Source: JALYNX01 sp963746905 (GTDB lineage: Bacteria; Actinomycetota; Acidimicrobiia; Spongiisociales; ZC4RG35). From it: a DNA stretch of 64,000 nt. Position 1 is the stretch's first letter, and each line of letters starts with the position of its first letter. This document shows positions 33,674-44,205 of this stretch, piece by piece. The DNA lies in the NCBI GenBank assembly GCA_963746905.1, contig CAVVCY010000002.1, positions 186,001 through 250,000 of the forward strand. Direction: 5' to 3'. The notes below the pieces were generated by a model that did no database searches, was not told where the DNA came from, and saw nothing but the letters and a program-made list of their open reading frames with translations. Both the position numbers and the translations under genes were made by a program.

Positions 33674-34426
33674 TCAGCCCTGACTCTTCGATTTCCGATA
33701 GACCGAGACGTGCTGTCCCGACCGTTCGGTGAACGGCCTCCGGTCGTACCAACCCCAGCGTTCCTCCAACTCGAGGCCGACTAGCTGTCCCATGAGGTCC
33801 ATCTCCGAGGGCCAGGCGTAACGCACGGTCACCGGCAAGACAACGGTCGACCCGTCCTCGAGCCGGCGCACCTGATGTGAGACCACGGTCTGCGCCAAGG
33901 GGTCATGGATGGCCAATTCGTAGGCGTGGGCTTCGTTGGAGCTGATGCTGGACACCCCCATCCGGGTCCCAAGATGGTCGTACCGGCTCAGGTCGGGCAG
34001 GAAGGTGTCAAGAACGAATCGGCCCCCAGGCTCCAGAGCGCGGGCCACGTTCCGGAAGCACTCCACCTGACGGGCCTGGTCGAGGAGGGCAAACAGGGTG
34101 TTGAACGTCAGGTAGACGAGCGGGAACTGCTCTTCTACGGCCACATCGGCGAAATCCCCCATCACGACCTGAATCCGGTCGGCGCCGGGCTTTGCCCGCA
34201 GCAGGGCAACCATCTCTTCGGAGATGTCGATGCCGGTGACGGCGACGCCTGCTTCCGCTAGTGGCAACGCCACTCTCCCCGAGCCGATCGCCAACTCGAG
34301 GGCACGAGGTGGCGTGCCGGCCAGGGCCCGCAGGAAGGAAATGGTCGCGTTGTCGATCTCGTCGTAGATCGAGTCATAGAAGGGAGCCCAGCGCTGCCCG
34401 TAGGTGTCGGTTTCGTAATCGCTCAT
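33674..34426 (-). CDS. SAM-dependent methyltransferase, class I
   Basis: 250 residues. Rossmann methyltransferase with motif I LELAIGSGRVALPLAEAG, motif II VTGIDISEEMVALLRAK, and VYLTFNTLFALLDQARQVECFRNVARALEPGGRFVLDTF. The C-terminal half (VSHQVRRLEDGSTVVLPVTVRYAWPSEMDLM) is of the type seen in small-molecule methyltransferases. Substrate unknown. Convergent with thioredoxin. Confidence 0.85.
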   Translation of the reverse strand: MSDYETDTYGQRWAPFYDSIYDEIDNATISFLRALAGTPPRALELAIGSGRVALPLAEAGVAVTGIDISEEMVALLRAKPGADRIQVVMGDFADVAVEEQFPLVYLTFNTLFALLDQARQVECFRNVARALEPGGRFVLDTFLPDLSRYDHLGTRMGVSSISSNEAHAYELAIHDPLAQTVVSHQVRRLEDGSTVVLPVTVRYAWPSEMDLMGQLVGLELEERWGWYDRRPFTERSGQHVSVYRKSKSQG

Positions 34427-34485
34427 GATCCAACTCTGGCACCTCGGAGCGGAGGGCTGCGAGAATTTCCCTACTCTCCCCCGCC

Positions 34486-34981
34486 ATGCCAGCTGATCCG
34501 ACCGTGATCGCCGCCCTGAATGCGAGCTCCGTCAGATATGAGACCCTGGCCTGCGATCCTCGACCTTGCCGATACCGCTCAGTTCTGCGCCGCCTACGAC
34601 GTGCCCATGGATCGCTCGGCGAACACGATCCTTGTCGCCTCCAGGAAACCAGAGGGCCATGTCGCAGCCTGCCTGGTCCTGGCCACGACCCGCCTCGACG
34701 TAAATGGGTTGGTTCGGCACCGCCTCGGGGTTCGCAAGGCCAGCTTCGCCTCCCCCGAGCAGACCAGGGAATTGACCGGGATGGAGATCGGTGGTGTCAC
34801 CGTGTTCGGACTGCCGAGCGACATTCCGATATGGATCGACAGTCGGGTGATGGCTCCCGAATGGGTGATCATCGGGGCGGGATCGCGCACAGCGAAGATC
34901 AAACTCGACCCCAGGCAATTCCTCCTCATCGACGGGGCCGAGGTCGTCGACGACCTGGCACTTCTCCCCGCTTCAGCCTGA
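34486..34981 (+). CDS. YbaK/EbsC-family aminoacyl-tRNA editing protein, frameshifted
   Basis: The N-terminal reading from ATG 34486 (MPADPTVIAALNASSVRYETLACDP) belongs with the downstream frame that continues DLADTAQFCAAYDVPMDRSANTILVASR. An extra C at about 34561 separates the two frames; removing it gives a continuous protein of about 164 residues, the usual family length. Family members hydrolyse mischarged Cys-tRNA(Pro) or act as free-standing editors; the RRKASFASPEQTRELTG and GGVTVFGLP segments fit. Either a recent inactivating mutation or a sequence error. The 3' end overlaps SURF1 by 9 bases. Confidence 0.75.
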
Positions 34982-35713
34982 GCCTCGCAATGACTTCCTG
35001 ATCAGGAAGCCGTAGCCGATGAGGCCGATGGCGAGGAAGGAGAACCACTGGATGGCGTAGGCGAGATGAGGCCCTTCATCGTCGAACGTCGGGGCTGAGA
35101 TGTTTACGGGAAGTGCGGAGCTCTGCTCCCCCGCCTCCCCCAGTTCGATCAGGTACATGGGCAGCAACGGAAACGGAACCTGTTCCTGGATCCGATCGAT
35201 GTCGACCCGATTCATGGTCGTCAGTTGCCCGGTCTCGGGGTCGGCGGGTCCGAGTGCCTTCCGCTCCTGGGTCGGAGCCAGCCAGCCCTCGACTGTCACC
35301 ACGCCTGCGGGTGGCGGCGCCGAGGTGGCGGGCACCTGATCCATCTCCAACGGCACCCAACCCCTATTCACCAAAATCGCTGTGCCGTCCTCAGCCAAGA
35401 GCGGGGTGATCACATCGAATCCAGCAACCTCGCGGTAGACCTGACTCCGGATCAACACCTCGTTTTCAGGCATGAATGTGCCCGTCGCCACCGCCCGGTG
35501 GTGATCGAGGGAGTCAAGGTCTCCGCCCGCTTCTGATACCAGCGCGAGGGCGTCCACCGGCTGGGCCTCGAACCTCGACTCCCCCACCGCGTTCATCAGC
35601 CTCCGCTCCTCCAGTCGGCGGAGTTGCCACATTCCGAGGCTCACGAACGCCACAGAGACCACCAACACCACGATGTGGGCAGCCAACCACTTCGGGGTGA
35701 GCAGTGCGCGCAC
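34973..35713 (-). CDS. SURF1-family cytochrome oxidase assembly protein
   Basis: 246 residues. Two membrane helices bracket the protein (about 10-30 and 220-240), with the family marks SLGMWQLRRLEERR at the first and HLAYAIQWFSFLAIGLIGYGFLIRK at the second, and VNRGWVPLEMDQ plus VTVEGWLAPTQ in the exported loop. It assists haem a3-copper centre assembly in cytochrome c oxidase, implying an aerobic organism. Confidence 0.9.
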   Translation of the reverse strand: MRALLTPKWLAAHIVVLVVSVAFVSLGMWQLRRLEERRLMNAVGESRFEAQPVDALALVSEAGGDLDSLDHHRAVATGTFMPENEVLIRSQVYREVAGFDVITPLLAEDGTAILVNRGWVPLEMDQVPATSAPPPAGVVTVEGWLAPTQERKALGPADPETGQLTTMNRVDIDRIQEQVPFPLLPMYLIELGEAGEQSSALPVNISAPTFDDEGPHLAYAIQWFSFLAIGLIGYGFLIRKSLRGSG

Positions 35714-35767
35714 GATTCAGGTCAGGGTATCGCCCAGCAGAACCTCCAAATCAGTGCTCGCCCATGC

Positions 35768-36097
35768 TCAAACCTGAACCGGCTCCAGCTCATCGACGTC
35801 CTTGATGGTGACCTGCTCGGCGACCACCTCGATGCGACTCCGCCGACCGTCCGGTGCCTCCCAGAAGCGGCGCTGCACCGAGCCACACACCCAGATGCGG
35901 CGGCCGGTCTCCACGGGCTCTTCGATGAGATCCTGAGGCGGGTCCCACATCGTTACCGGGATCACATCGACACGTCTCCGCGGCTCCTCGCTGCGGACCG
36001 TCACCAGGTAGCGGACCAGCCTGGTACCCGACTCGAAGACTTTGATCTCCGGCGGGACCGCGAGCCGGCCACAAAGGACGATCAGATTGAGATCCAT
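35768..36097 (-). CDS. Single-stranded DNA-binding-like OB-fold protein
   Basis: 109 residues from ATG at 36097, with GGGGAG just upstream. The fold is OB type: LNLIVLCGRLAVPPEIKVFESGTRLVRYLVTV, then VTMWDPP and GRRIWVCGSVQRRFW, then RIEVVAEQV. It lacks the acidic C-terminal tip of replicative SSB and is short, so it is probably an accessory SSB rather than the main one. Confidence 0.8.
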   Translation of the reverse strand: MDLNLIVLCGRLAVPPEIKVFESGTRLVRYLVTVRSEEPRRRVDVIPVTMWDPPQDLIEEPVETGRRIWVCGSVQRRFWEAPDGRRSRIEVVAEQVTIKDVDELEPVQV

Positions 36098-36179
36098 GAC
36101 ACTCCCCCATTCCATCGGTCAGGGAAGTGCGGACAGTCGTGATCTTGTCGCGGGGGCCCGACAGATTTCTACGGGGTCG

Positions 36180-36908
36180 TCAGGCGAGCGCCTCGCGGAG
36201 CTGGTCGATCCCTTCGAAGTCGATCTCCTGCTCGTCGAGGGCGGCTACCAGGCGGCGGGCGGCATCCTTGTCCCCCGCGGCCAGAGCCACCCGGGCAGCG
36301 ACGTACCAACGACGGGTCTCTCCGGGCGAAGGGGTGGCGACCAGCCGGCCCGGCTTGATGATTGCCCAGGCGTCACGGGCCCGACCCTCGTCGAGGAGGA
36401 ACGAGGCGTAGACGACCCGAGCCTCGTGGGAGACGGTCGGCGACGGCTCGAGGTCCTGGATCCGGTCCCAGGTCTTCACGACGTCCGTCTTCTTCCCCAT
36501 CGCCCGCAGACAATCCATCTCGACAGGCATGTGGATCACATCTCCAGTGATCCGGCGGAAGGTGCGCAACTCACGCAGCCCCTCCTCCCATTTCCCGGTG
36601 CGGTAGGCGGAGAGGCCGTAGAGCTCGCGCACCGTTGAGGATCGCGGGGCCAGCTTCTTCGCCTCCCGGAGATGCGGCAGGGCCGCCGCGTAGCGCTCGT
36701 CTGCGAAATGGTCGATGGCCTTGCCCAACTCGATGAGAGCCGGCTCTCTTCGATCCTTTGGGGTCGAGCGCAGGATCTCTTCACGGACCCATTTCGGGAG
36801 TTGGCCGGACGCCACCGTGGTGACGGTGTGATGCCGCCGATCACGTGGATCCTGACGCCGTCCCTCGTCGCGACCCTTGGATCTGTGCTGGTTGGATCGA
36901 CTGCTCAC
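36180..36908 (-). CDS. TPR-repeat protein
   Basis: 242 residues. The N-terminal 30 residues are very basic and disordered (RSNQHRSKGRDEGRRQDPRDRR). The rest forms tetratricopeptide-like helical pairs: AIDHFADERYAAALPHLREAKKLAPRSSTVRELYGLSAYRTGKWEEGLRELRTF and later VYASFLLDEGRARDAWAII. Related actinobacterial proteins are found near translation genes; the partner is unknown. Lies just beyond the rRNA terminator. Confidence 0.8.
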   Translation of the reverse strand: MSSRSNQHRSKGRDEGRRQDPRDRRHHTVTTVASGQLPKWVREEILRSTPKDRREPALIELGKAIDHFADERYAAALPHLREAKKLAPRSSTVRELYGLSAYRTGKWEEGLRELRTFRRITGDVIHMPVEMDCLRAMGKKTDVVKTWDRIQDLEPSPTVSHEARVVYASFLLDEGRARDAWAIIKPGRLVATPSPGETRRWYVAARVALAAGDKDAARRLVAALDEQEIDFEGIDQLREALA

Positions 36909-36923
36909 GGGGCTCCCATGTCA

Positions 36924-36961
36924 AGAAAAGAGGGGCCGCCAACGCTAGTCGGCAGCCCCTC
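36924..36961 (-). terminator. Intrinsic terminator of the rRNA operon
   Basis: On the minus strand, GAGGGGC (36955-36961) pairs with GCCCCTC (36930-36936), with further inner pairing, followed by TTTTCTT. It lies just beyond 5S in the direction of transcription. Confidence 0.85.
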
Positions 36962-36974
36962 GACGTTAATTGCC

Positions 36975-37088
36975 CGGCGGTGACCTACTCTCCCAGGGGA
37001 TTGCTCCCCAAGTACCATCGGCGCTGTCGAGTTTCACTTCCGTGTTCGGAATGGGAACGGGTGGTGCCTCGACGCTGTAGCCACCGGA
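36975..37088 (-). rRNA. rrf: 5S ribosomal RNA
   Basis: About 114 nt. The terminal helix CGGUGGC (37080-37086) pairs with GUCACCG (36978-36984). The conserved loop segments CCCATTCCGAACACGGAAG and GATGGTACTTGGG are present. Ends are approximate by a few bases. Last gene of the rRNA operon. Confidence 0.93.
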
Positions 37089-37122
37089 CAAATCTTCGAG
37101 TGACTCGGCAACCCGAGCACTC

Positions 37123-37136
37123 CATAGCGAGCACGT
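37123..37136 (-). promoter_or_regulatory. 23S processing stem, 3' strand
   Basis: The 14-mer CATAGCGAGCACGT is an exact reverse complement of 42419-42432 in the 16S-23S spacer. The two bracket 23S and would form the RNase III-type precursor stem. Confidence 0.75.
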
Positions 37137-37370
37137 ATCTGTGGATTCAAATCCAAGCCCTCGGCCTATTAGTACCGGTCCGCTGAACGCATTACTGCGC
37201 TTACACGTCCGGCCTATCAACCTGGTCTTCTACCAGGGGCCTTAACCGGTTACCCGGTGGGAAGTCTCATCTCGAGGTGGGCTTCGCACTTAGATGCCTT
37301 CAGCGCTTATCCCGTCCGTACATAGCCAACGAGCCGTGCACTTGGCAGTACAACTCGCACACCAGAGGTA

Positions 37371-37402
<32 letters not shown>

Positions 37403-37443
37403 CTCCTCTCAAACTTCCTACGCCTGCGGCGGATAGGGACCGA

Positions 37444-38176
37444 CAGTTTTGTTACTTCTTCCCACTTCGGGTGGGTGAAGGCCAGATCATTTCTGCCTGG
37501 CTCTGCATGTCGCCATGCAGCTCGGACTGTATCTTCACTCCGGTTGTCCGGAGTGTCCGGCGTACAGTCTCTGAGGGTTCTGGATTCCTATCACCTCGCC
37601 GAGAGCCCATCTTCGATATCGGCCATCACCGTTCATCTCGAAGGCCAGTCGCACCAGTCGCTCGAACCCCGAGCGGGTGAGATGCGTGCCGGCCTCCATC
37701 TGAGTGACGATGGTGGCGAACTTATCGAAGGTGAACTTCTTCTCGGAGAGAAGTGGATTGCGTATGAAGAAGGGAATCACTCGTTCCAAGAGGTCTGATC
37801 TGCGTCTCACGACGAAGACCAGGGTTCGATCGGACAGTCGATTTCTATCGTTCTGTCGAATGGAACCGCATCCGAGGACCTCCCGGTAGAGCGACAACAC
37901 AGTTGCTCGCTCTCCGTTTTGGCTCACTCGGAACTCAGGAACGAGTTGGAATCCGTTCTGAAGGTCGAGTCGTCGCGTGACTCCAACCGAGAACGAACCT
38001 TCTCCATCGGCGAATCCACTGAGGTAGGACTCCAGCCTTCCCTGCTGATCATCCGCACCGATCGGTTTGTCACTGCTCATGTCCCGACCCTACGAAGAGG
38101 GTCTGACAAGAACTAGTACCGTCGGATACTCGGGTTTTCCAGCATATGGCCGAATTTATAGACAGCATTTATGTCC
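37444..38176 (-). mobile_element. Group I intron C in 23S rRNA (peptidyl-transferase region)
   Basis: 733 nt. The 5' exon ends in U (GAGACAGU) and the intron ends in G, as required for group I splicing. The internal guide GCUGUCU (minus strand of 38160-38166) pairs with AGACAGU of the 5' exon with a terminal G.U: a 7-bp P1. Core elements: R CCUCAGAGACUGUAC (37562-37576) and S AAGAUACAGUCC (37524-37535), pairing as P7. Contains an endonuclease gene. Inserted a few bases past the universally conserved A of the peptidyl-transferase region (near E. coli 2604 by memory; align to confirm). Confidence 0.92.
37535..38080 (-). CDS. LAGLIDADG homing endonuclease of intron C
   Basis: 181 residues. One LAGLIDADG motif (LESYLSGFADGEGSFSV, residues about 17-33), so a homodimer of the I-CreI type is expected; the aspartate that binds the metal is present. 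The C-terminal half has the family pattern FDKFATIVTQMEAGTHLTRSGFERLVRLAFEMNGDGRYRRW. It would cut intronless 23S genes at the insertion site and promote intron homing. The reading frame runs through the R element of the intron and stops at the first base of S, so its last codons are also ribozyme. Confidence 0.88.
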   Translation of the reverse strand: MSSDKPIGADDQQGRLESYLSGFADGEGSFSVGVTRRLDLQNGFQLVPEFRVSQNGERATVLSLYREVLGCGSIRQNDRNRLSDRTLVFVVRRRSDLLERVIPFFIRNPLLSEKKFTFDKFATIVTQMEAGTHLTRSGFERLVRLAFEMNGDGRYRRWALGEVIGIQNPQRLYAGHSGQPE

Positions 38177-38291
<115 letters not shown>

Positions 38292-38487
38292 ACCCCCGTC
38301 GATATGGACTCTTGGGGGGTATAAGCCTGTTATCCCCGGAGTACCTTTTAGCCGTTGAGCCATGGCGCACCCACGTGCCACCATGGGATCACTAATCCCG
38401 ACTTTCGTCCCTGCTCGACTTGTAGGTCTCGCAGTCAAGCTCTCTTGTGCATTTACACTCGTCGTCTGATTGCCGACCAGACTGAGA

Positions 38488-38522
<35 letters not shown>

Positions 38523-38801
38523 CACCGCCCCAGTGAAACTGCCTGCCAGACACTGTCCCTGATCCGGATTACGGACCGAAGTTAGATGGCCGTCATGAGA
38601 AGGGTGGTATTTCAAGGTTGGCTCCACGAAAGCTAGCGCCTCCGCTTCAAAGCCTCCCACCTATCCTGCACATCACATGCCAGACACCAATGTCAAGCTA
38701 CAGTAAAGGTTCCGGGGTCTTTCCGTCCTGCCGCAGGTAGTGAGCATCTTTACTCACACTGCAATTTCGCCGAGTCTCTGGTTGAGACAGTACCCAAGTC
38801 G

Positions 38802-38856
<55 letters not shown>

Positions 38857-39596
38857 CATTCTTGTTACTCCTCACATTTCCATGTGAGTGGTCAGAACAT
38901 TTCTGTCTGACTCCCCATGTCGCCATGAGGATCGGACTGTATCTTCACCGCTGATCCATTCAACGATGCTTTGCGTGCAGTCTCTGAGGATCCCAGGAGA
39001 ACCTCGTCGATTGTTCGTGCCCTCTGCTTGCCTCTCGCATTCATCGAGTAGGCGCGCCGGACGACGTCTTCGAAGATCTCAGGACGATGATGGCTTCTGG
39101 ATCGAACCGCCCGCACAATGTGGGCGAATTGATCGAAGTCATCTCGTTTCACTCTCAGCTCGTTCGATTCGAAGAACGGGATGACCCGTTCCACGAGTTG
39201 AATCGTGCTGTGCACTACGTAGACATCCACCGAGCTCGCCGGACCTTTCGATCGCACGTTCCCGCAATCGAAAAAGACAGCTAGCTCCTCGAGGATGTCC
39301 CGGTGGTCTCGGTGTTGTGACACCTGGAACGTAGGCTGGACTTGCCAGCCGCCGGTCCTTCTCGCCAGGTCGTTTCGGTGGATGGATACCGAAAAGCATC
39401 CTTCACCGTCTACGAACCCAACGACCCACCTTGGATCGAGTGCACTGAGTCTGGTTTCCTGCTGATTGTCCGCACCGATCGGATTTTCACTGCCCATGTT
39501 TCGACCCTACGAGGAGGGTGTGACATGAACGAGTACCGTCGGATACTCGGATGTTCCAGCATATAGCAAAGTTTACCCACGGCCAGTTAGGTAATA
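38857..39596 (-). mobile_element. Group I intron B in 23S rRNA (after U1923, I-CeuI-type site)
   Basis: 740 nt. The 5' exon is AACGGU (within a 12-nt exon), the intron ends in G, and the 3' exon is CCUAAGG. Guide GCCGU (minus strand of 39579-39583) pairs with ACGGU with a terminal G.U. R element CCUCAGAGACUGCAC (38975-38989), S element AAGAUACAGUCC (38934-38945). The junction falls after GGU of the I-CeuI recognition region, matching position 1923 of E. coli, the site of the Chlamydomonas eugametos chloroplast intron. Its core is very similar to intron C (shared GUACCGUCGGAUACUCGG in complement). Confidence 0.92.
38892..39497 (-). CDS. LAGLIDADG homing endonuclease of intron B
   Basis: 201 residues. 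Single motif WVVGFVDGEGCFSVSI near residues 24-39; later LVERVIPFFESNELRVKRDDFDQFAHIVRAVRSRSHHRPEIFEDVVRRAYSMNARGK follows the same plan as the other two intron enzymes. The frame covers both the R and S ribozyme elements (SETA and KIQSD codons), ending only about 35 nt before the 3' splice site, so it codes protein and catalytic RNA at once. Expected to recognise the conserved AACGGU/CCUAAGG site. Confidence 0.88.
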   Translation of the reverse strand: MGSENPIGADNQQETRLSALDPRWVVGFVDGEGCFSVSIHRNDLARRTGGWQVQPTFQVSQHRDHRDILEELAVFFDCGNVRSKGPASSVDVYVVHSTIQLVERVIPFFESNELRVKRDDFDQFAHIVRAVRSRSHHRPEIFEDVVRRAYSMNARGKQRARTIDEVLLGSSETARKASLNGSAVKIQSDPHGDMGSQTEMF

Positions 39597-39608
39597 ACCG
39601 TTATAGTT
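39597..39608 (-). rRNA. 12-nt 23S micro-exon between introns A and B
   Basis: AACUAUAACGGU, the conserved helix 69 loop and 3' strand (A1912-U1923 by E. coli numbering). It is both the 3' exon of intron A and the 5' exon of intron B. AACU can pair with AGUU just upstream of intron A's guide (P10), and ACGGU is the P1 target of intron B. Confidence 0.88.
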
Positions 39609-40224
39609 CATGTACTTCCCCATGTCGCCATGAGGCATGGACCATATCTTCATCCCTGGGCTTCGACCAGGGAGCCTTGCGTATGGCCTCTGAGGATTCC
39701 CACTCCTCGAGTAGTACACCGATCTCTTCGTCGGTCCGTCTCCGCTTCCCTCCCCTGTTCATGGGGCTTCGAAGCTCGACGATCCTTCTGAGACCGGCCG
39801 GCGACAGATGGTCGCCTGACTGGACGTGTGCTGTGATCCTTCTGAACACAGCCAGGTCGTTCACCTTCGGACCTCTGAGCTCAAAGCGCTCGAAGAACGG
39901 GAAGACCCGTTCCGTTAGGTCGTCAGGTTTGGTGACCTCGAAATACACGACACCATCTCTTCGTCCTCTCACGGTCCCACAACCGAACACCCCCTGAAGC
40001 AATTCGGGGAGCTCACGTCCGATCTGGGACACGTTGAACGAGAGGCCGACTCTCAACGGCATCGTTCGATCTCGTTCTCGACGGATAGGGACATTGAAGC
40101 TTCCCTCTCCGTCGACGAACCCCGCCACGTAGTGGCCGAGATCGTTCGGGGTTCGGTCCAGCCAACTCAAATGAGTGGGCCTTTCCTGCTGATTGACCGC
40201 ACTAGTCGGTTTGTCACTGTCCAT
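39601..40224 (-). CDS. LAGLIDADG homing endonuclease of intron A
   Basis: 207 residues. Motif LGHYVAGFVDGEGSFNVPI near residues 30-48; the C-terminal half carries LTERVFPFFERFELRGPKVNDLAVFRRITAHVQSGDHLSPAGLRRIVELRSPMN. The frame runs through R, P8 and S and across the 3' splice site; its TAA stop lies inside the 12-nt exon. The excised intron therefore lacks a stop codon, so full-length enzyme should come only from unspliced precursor. Start ATG follows the same CCNACCCUACGA leader found before all three intron genes. Confidence 0.87.
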   Translation of the reverse strand: MDSDKPTSAVNQQERPTHLSWLDRTPNDLGHYVAGFVDGEGSFNVPIRRERDRTMPLRVGLSFNVSQIGRELPELLQGVFGCGTVRGRRDGVVYFEVTKPDDLTERVFPFFERFELRGPKVNDLAVFRRITAHVQSGDHLSPAGLRRIVELRSPMNRGGKRRRTDEEIGVLLEEWESSEAIRKAPWSKPRDEDMVHASWRHGEVHEL

Positions 40225-40342
40225 GCTCCAACCCTACGAAAGGGCTGTGACACAAACGAGTACCGCTAGATACATACGGTGTTTCCAGCATATAGCAAGG
40301 TTTGATCCGAGAAGTTACCCTCTCGGAGCCGCAACTTAGTTT
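39609..40342 (-). mobile_element. Group I intron A in 23S rRNA (after U1911, helix 69)
   Basis: 734 nt. The 5' exon GGCCGU ends in U, the intron begins AAACUAAG and ends in G; a two-base slide (UU/AA) is possible but this placement fits group I rules. Guide GCGGCU (minus strand of 40327-40332) pairs with GGCCGU over 6 bp with a terminal G.U. R is CCUCAGAGGCCAUAC (39681-39695) and S is AAGAUAUGGUCC (39639-39650): P7 pairing is kept while the bases differ from introns B and C, a compensatory change that supports the fold. Confidence 0.9.
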
Positions 40343-41829
40343 ACGGCCGCCGTTTACTGGGGCTTAGTTTCAAAGCTTCGCCGAAGCTAACCTATCCACT
40401 TAACCTTCCAGCACCGGGCAGGCGTCACAGCGTATACATCGTCTTGCGACTTCGCACGCTGCTGTGTTTTTGGTAAACAGTCGCTTGGGTCTGGTCACTG
40501 CGGCCCCCTCAAGCTCAGGACGCGAAGTCCTTCACCTTACCGGGGCGCTCCTTCTCCCGAAGTTACGGAGCTATTTTGCCGAATTCCTTAACCAGAGTTA
40601 ACTCGCTCGCCTTGGTATTCTCTACCTGTCCACCTGTGTCGGTTTGGGGTACGGGCACCTTGAGTGCTCGCTAGAAGCTTTTCTTGGAGGTATGGCATCA
40701 ACGGCTTCGCCTGAATCGGCTCGGCATCACGTCTCGGCTTTATGAGGTCCGGATTTGCCTAGACCTCGCCCACACGCTTACCCCGGGAACAACCATCGCC
40801 CGGGTCCGTTTAGCCTTCCCCGTCACTCCATCGCTGACCTAGTACTAGCTGGGTCGGTAGGCCCCGAAGGGCTTTCCTTAGCAAACCAGATTCGGCCTGG
40901 GCGCACTCACGGTGGTACCGGAATATCAACCGGTCGTCCATCGACTACGCCTCTCGGCCTCGCCTTAGGTCCCGACTTACCCTGGGCGGACGAACCTTCC
41001 CCAGGAACCCTTGGACATTCGGCGGAAGAGATTCTCACTCTTCATTCGCTACTCATGCCGGCATTCGCACTCGTGTAGCCTCCACGGCTGGCTTCCGCCG
41101 CCGCTTCGCTGGCAACACGACGCTCCCCTACCGATCCAGCAAAAGCTGGATCCCGTAGCTTCGGCGGTGTACTTGAGCCCCGTTACATCTTCCGCGCAGA
41201 ATCACTCGACCAGTGAGCTGTTACGCACTCTTTAAATGGTGGCTGCTTCTAAGCCAACATACTGGCTGTTTGAGCAACTCCACATCGTTTCCCACTTAGT
41301 ACACACTTGGGGGCCTTAGCTGACGATCTGGGCTGTTTCCCTTTCGACCACGAAGCTCATCCCACGTAGTCTGACTGCCGTACTTGGCGTATTGAGATTC
41401 GGAGTTTGACTGAATTCGGTAAGCTTGTAGGCCCCCTAGTCCAATCAGTGCTCTACCCCCAATACGGAACGTACGACGCTAGCCCTAAAGCTATTTCGGG
41501 GAGAACCAGCTATCGCCGAGTTTGTTTGGCCTTTCACCCCTATCCACAGGTCATCCCCCAAGTTTTCAACCTTGGTGGGTTCGGGCCTTCACGAGGTCTT
41601 ACCCTCGCTTCACCCTGCCCATGGATAGATCACTCGGCTTCGGGTCTACGGCATGCGACTAGGCGCCCTATTAAGACTCGCTTTCGCTTCGACTACGGTT
41701 CACACCTTAATCTTGCCACATACCGGTAACTCGCCGGCTCATTCTTCAAAAGGCAGGCAGTCAGGATCCGAAGATCCCTCCTACTGCTTGTAAGTCAACG
41801 GTTTCAGGTACTATTTCACTCCCCTCGCC

Positions 41830-41863
<34 letters not shown>

Positions 41864-42418
41864 CCGCTATCGGTCGCTAGGAAGTACTTAGCCTTACGAG
41901 GTGGTACTCGCAGATTCACACGGAATATCCTCCGTGATACTTGGGAACACCAATCTGAAGGCTGGTCGGTTTTCGTCTAAAGGGCTGTTACCTTCTGCGG
42001 CCCAGCTTTCCATCTGGGTTCGACTAACCGCCAACTTTGTAACTTCAGCTCGATGCCGGTGCACCGAGACATAGTGTCCCACGACACCAATACAGCAACA
42101 CCACCGGGTTATTACACTGCATAGGTTTAGGCTGATCCCGTTTCGCTCGCCACTACTCAGGGAGTCGCTTTTGCTTTCTTTTCCTCAGAGTACTGAGATG
42201 TTTCAGTTCCCCTGGTTACCTCACCTGGCCCTATATATTCAGACCAGAGTGACTGGGCATGACCCCAGCCGGGTTTCCCCATTCGGACATCCTCGGATCG
42301 ACGCTTGCTTGACAGCTTCCCGAGGCTTTTCGCAGCCTGCCACGTCCTTCATCGGCTTCTAGCGCCAAGGCATTCACCGTTGACTCTTAGTAGCTTGGAT
42401 ATAAGAGAATCCAAGACA

Positions 42419-42432
42419 ACGTGCTCGCTATG
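42419..42432 (-). promoter_or_regulatory. 23S processing stem, 5' strand
   Basis: ACGTGCTCGCTATG on the plus strand, the exact reverse complement of 37123-37136 beyond the 23S 3' end. Pairs in the precursor RNA. Confidence 0.75.
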
Positions 42433-42480
42433 CAGTTCTCAAGTTGCCAGTGAAGGCGTTCGACCTCGATAGGTCATGAA

Positions 42481-42504
42481 CTCCTTCACAACTGAACAAT
42501 GTGC
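42481..42504 (-). promoter_or_regulatory. 16S processing stem, 3' strand
   Basis: About 24 bases complementary, with a single mismatch, to 44362-44386 in the leader (shared core ACAACTGAACAATGTGCC in opposite orientations). These flank 16S and would form the RNase III-type stem. Confidence 0.75.
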
Positions 42505-42675
42505 CCGATCTGTGGTCCGAAGTCTCAAAGAGCTCATCCAAGCTTCTCCCACCGCGAACGGTTTGAGCTTGCTTGTTCCACCCCTGGTGGACTTCGAAGT
42601 TTGAAGCGAATAGCCAGCAGATCAACTAGAAGCTGGAAACCGGACAATCAAGCCGGTTTCTTTGATGCTCCTTAG

Positions 42676-44205
<1,530 letters not shown>

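Larger units (their letters stand above)
42402..42675 (-). other. 16S-23S internal transcribed spacer
   Basis: 274 bases without tRNA genes: no cloverleaf for Ile or Ala is visible. It holds one strand of the 16S processing stem (42481-42504) and one of the 23S stem (42419-42432). Nothing else recognised. Confidence 0.8.

Noticed and set aside
42402..42675. tRNA-Ile or tRNA-Ala in the rRNA spacer
   Set aside because: No cloverleaf found; the conserved pieces are processing stems.
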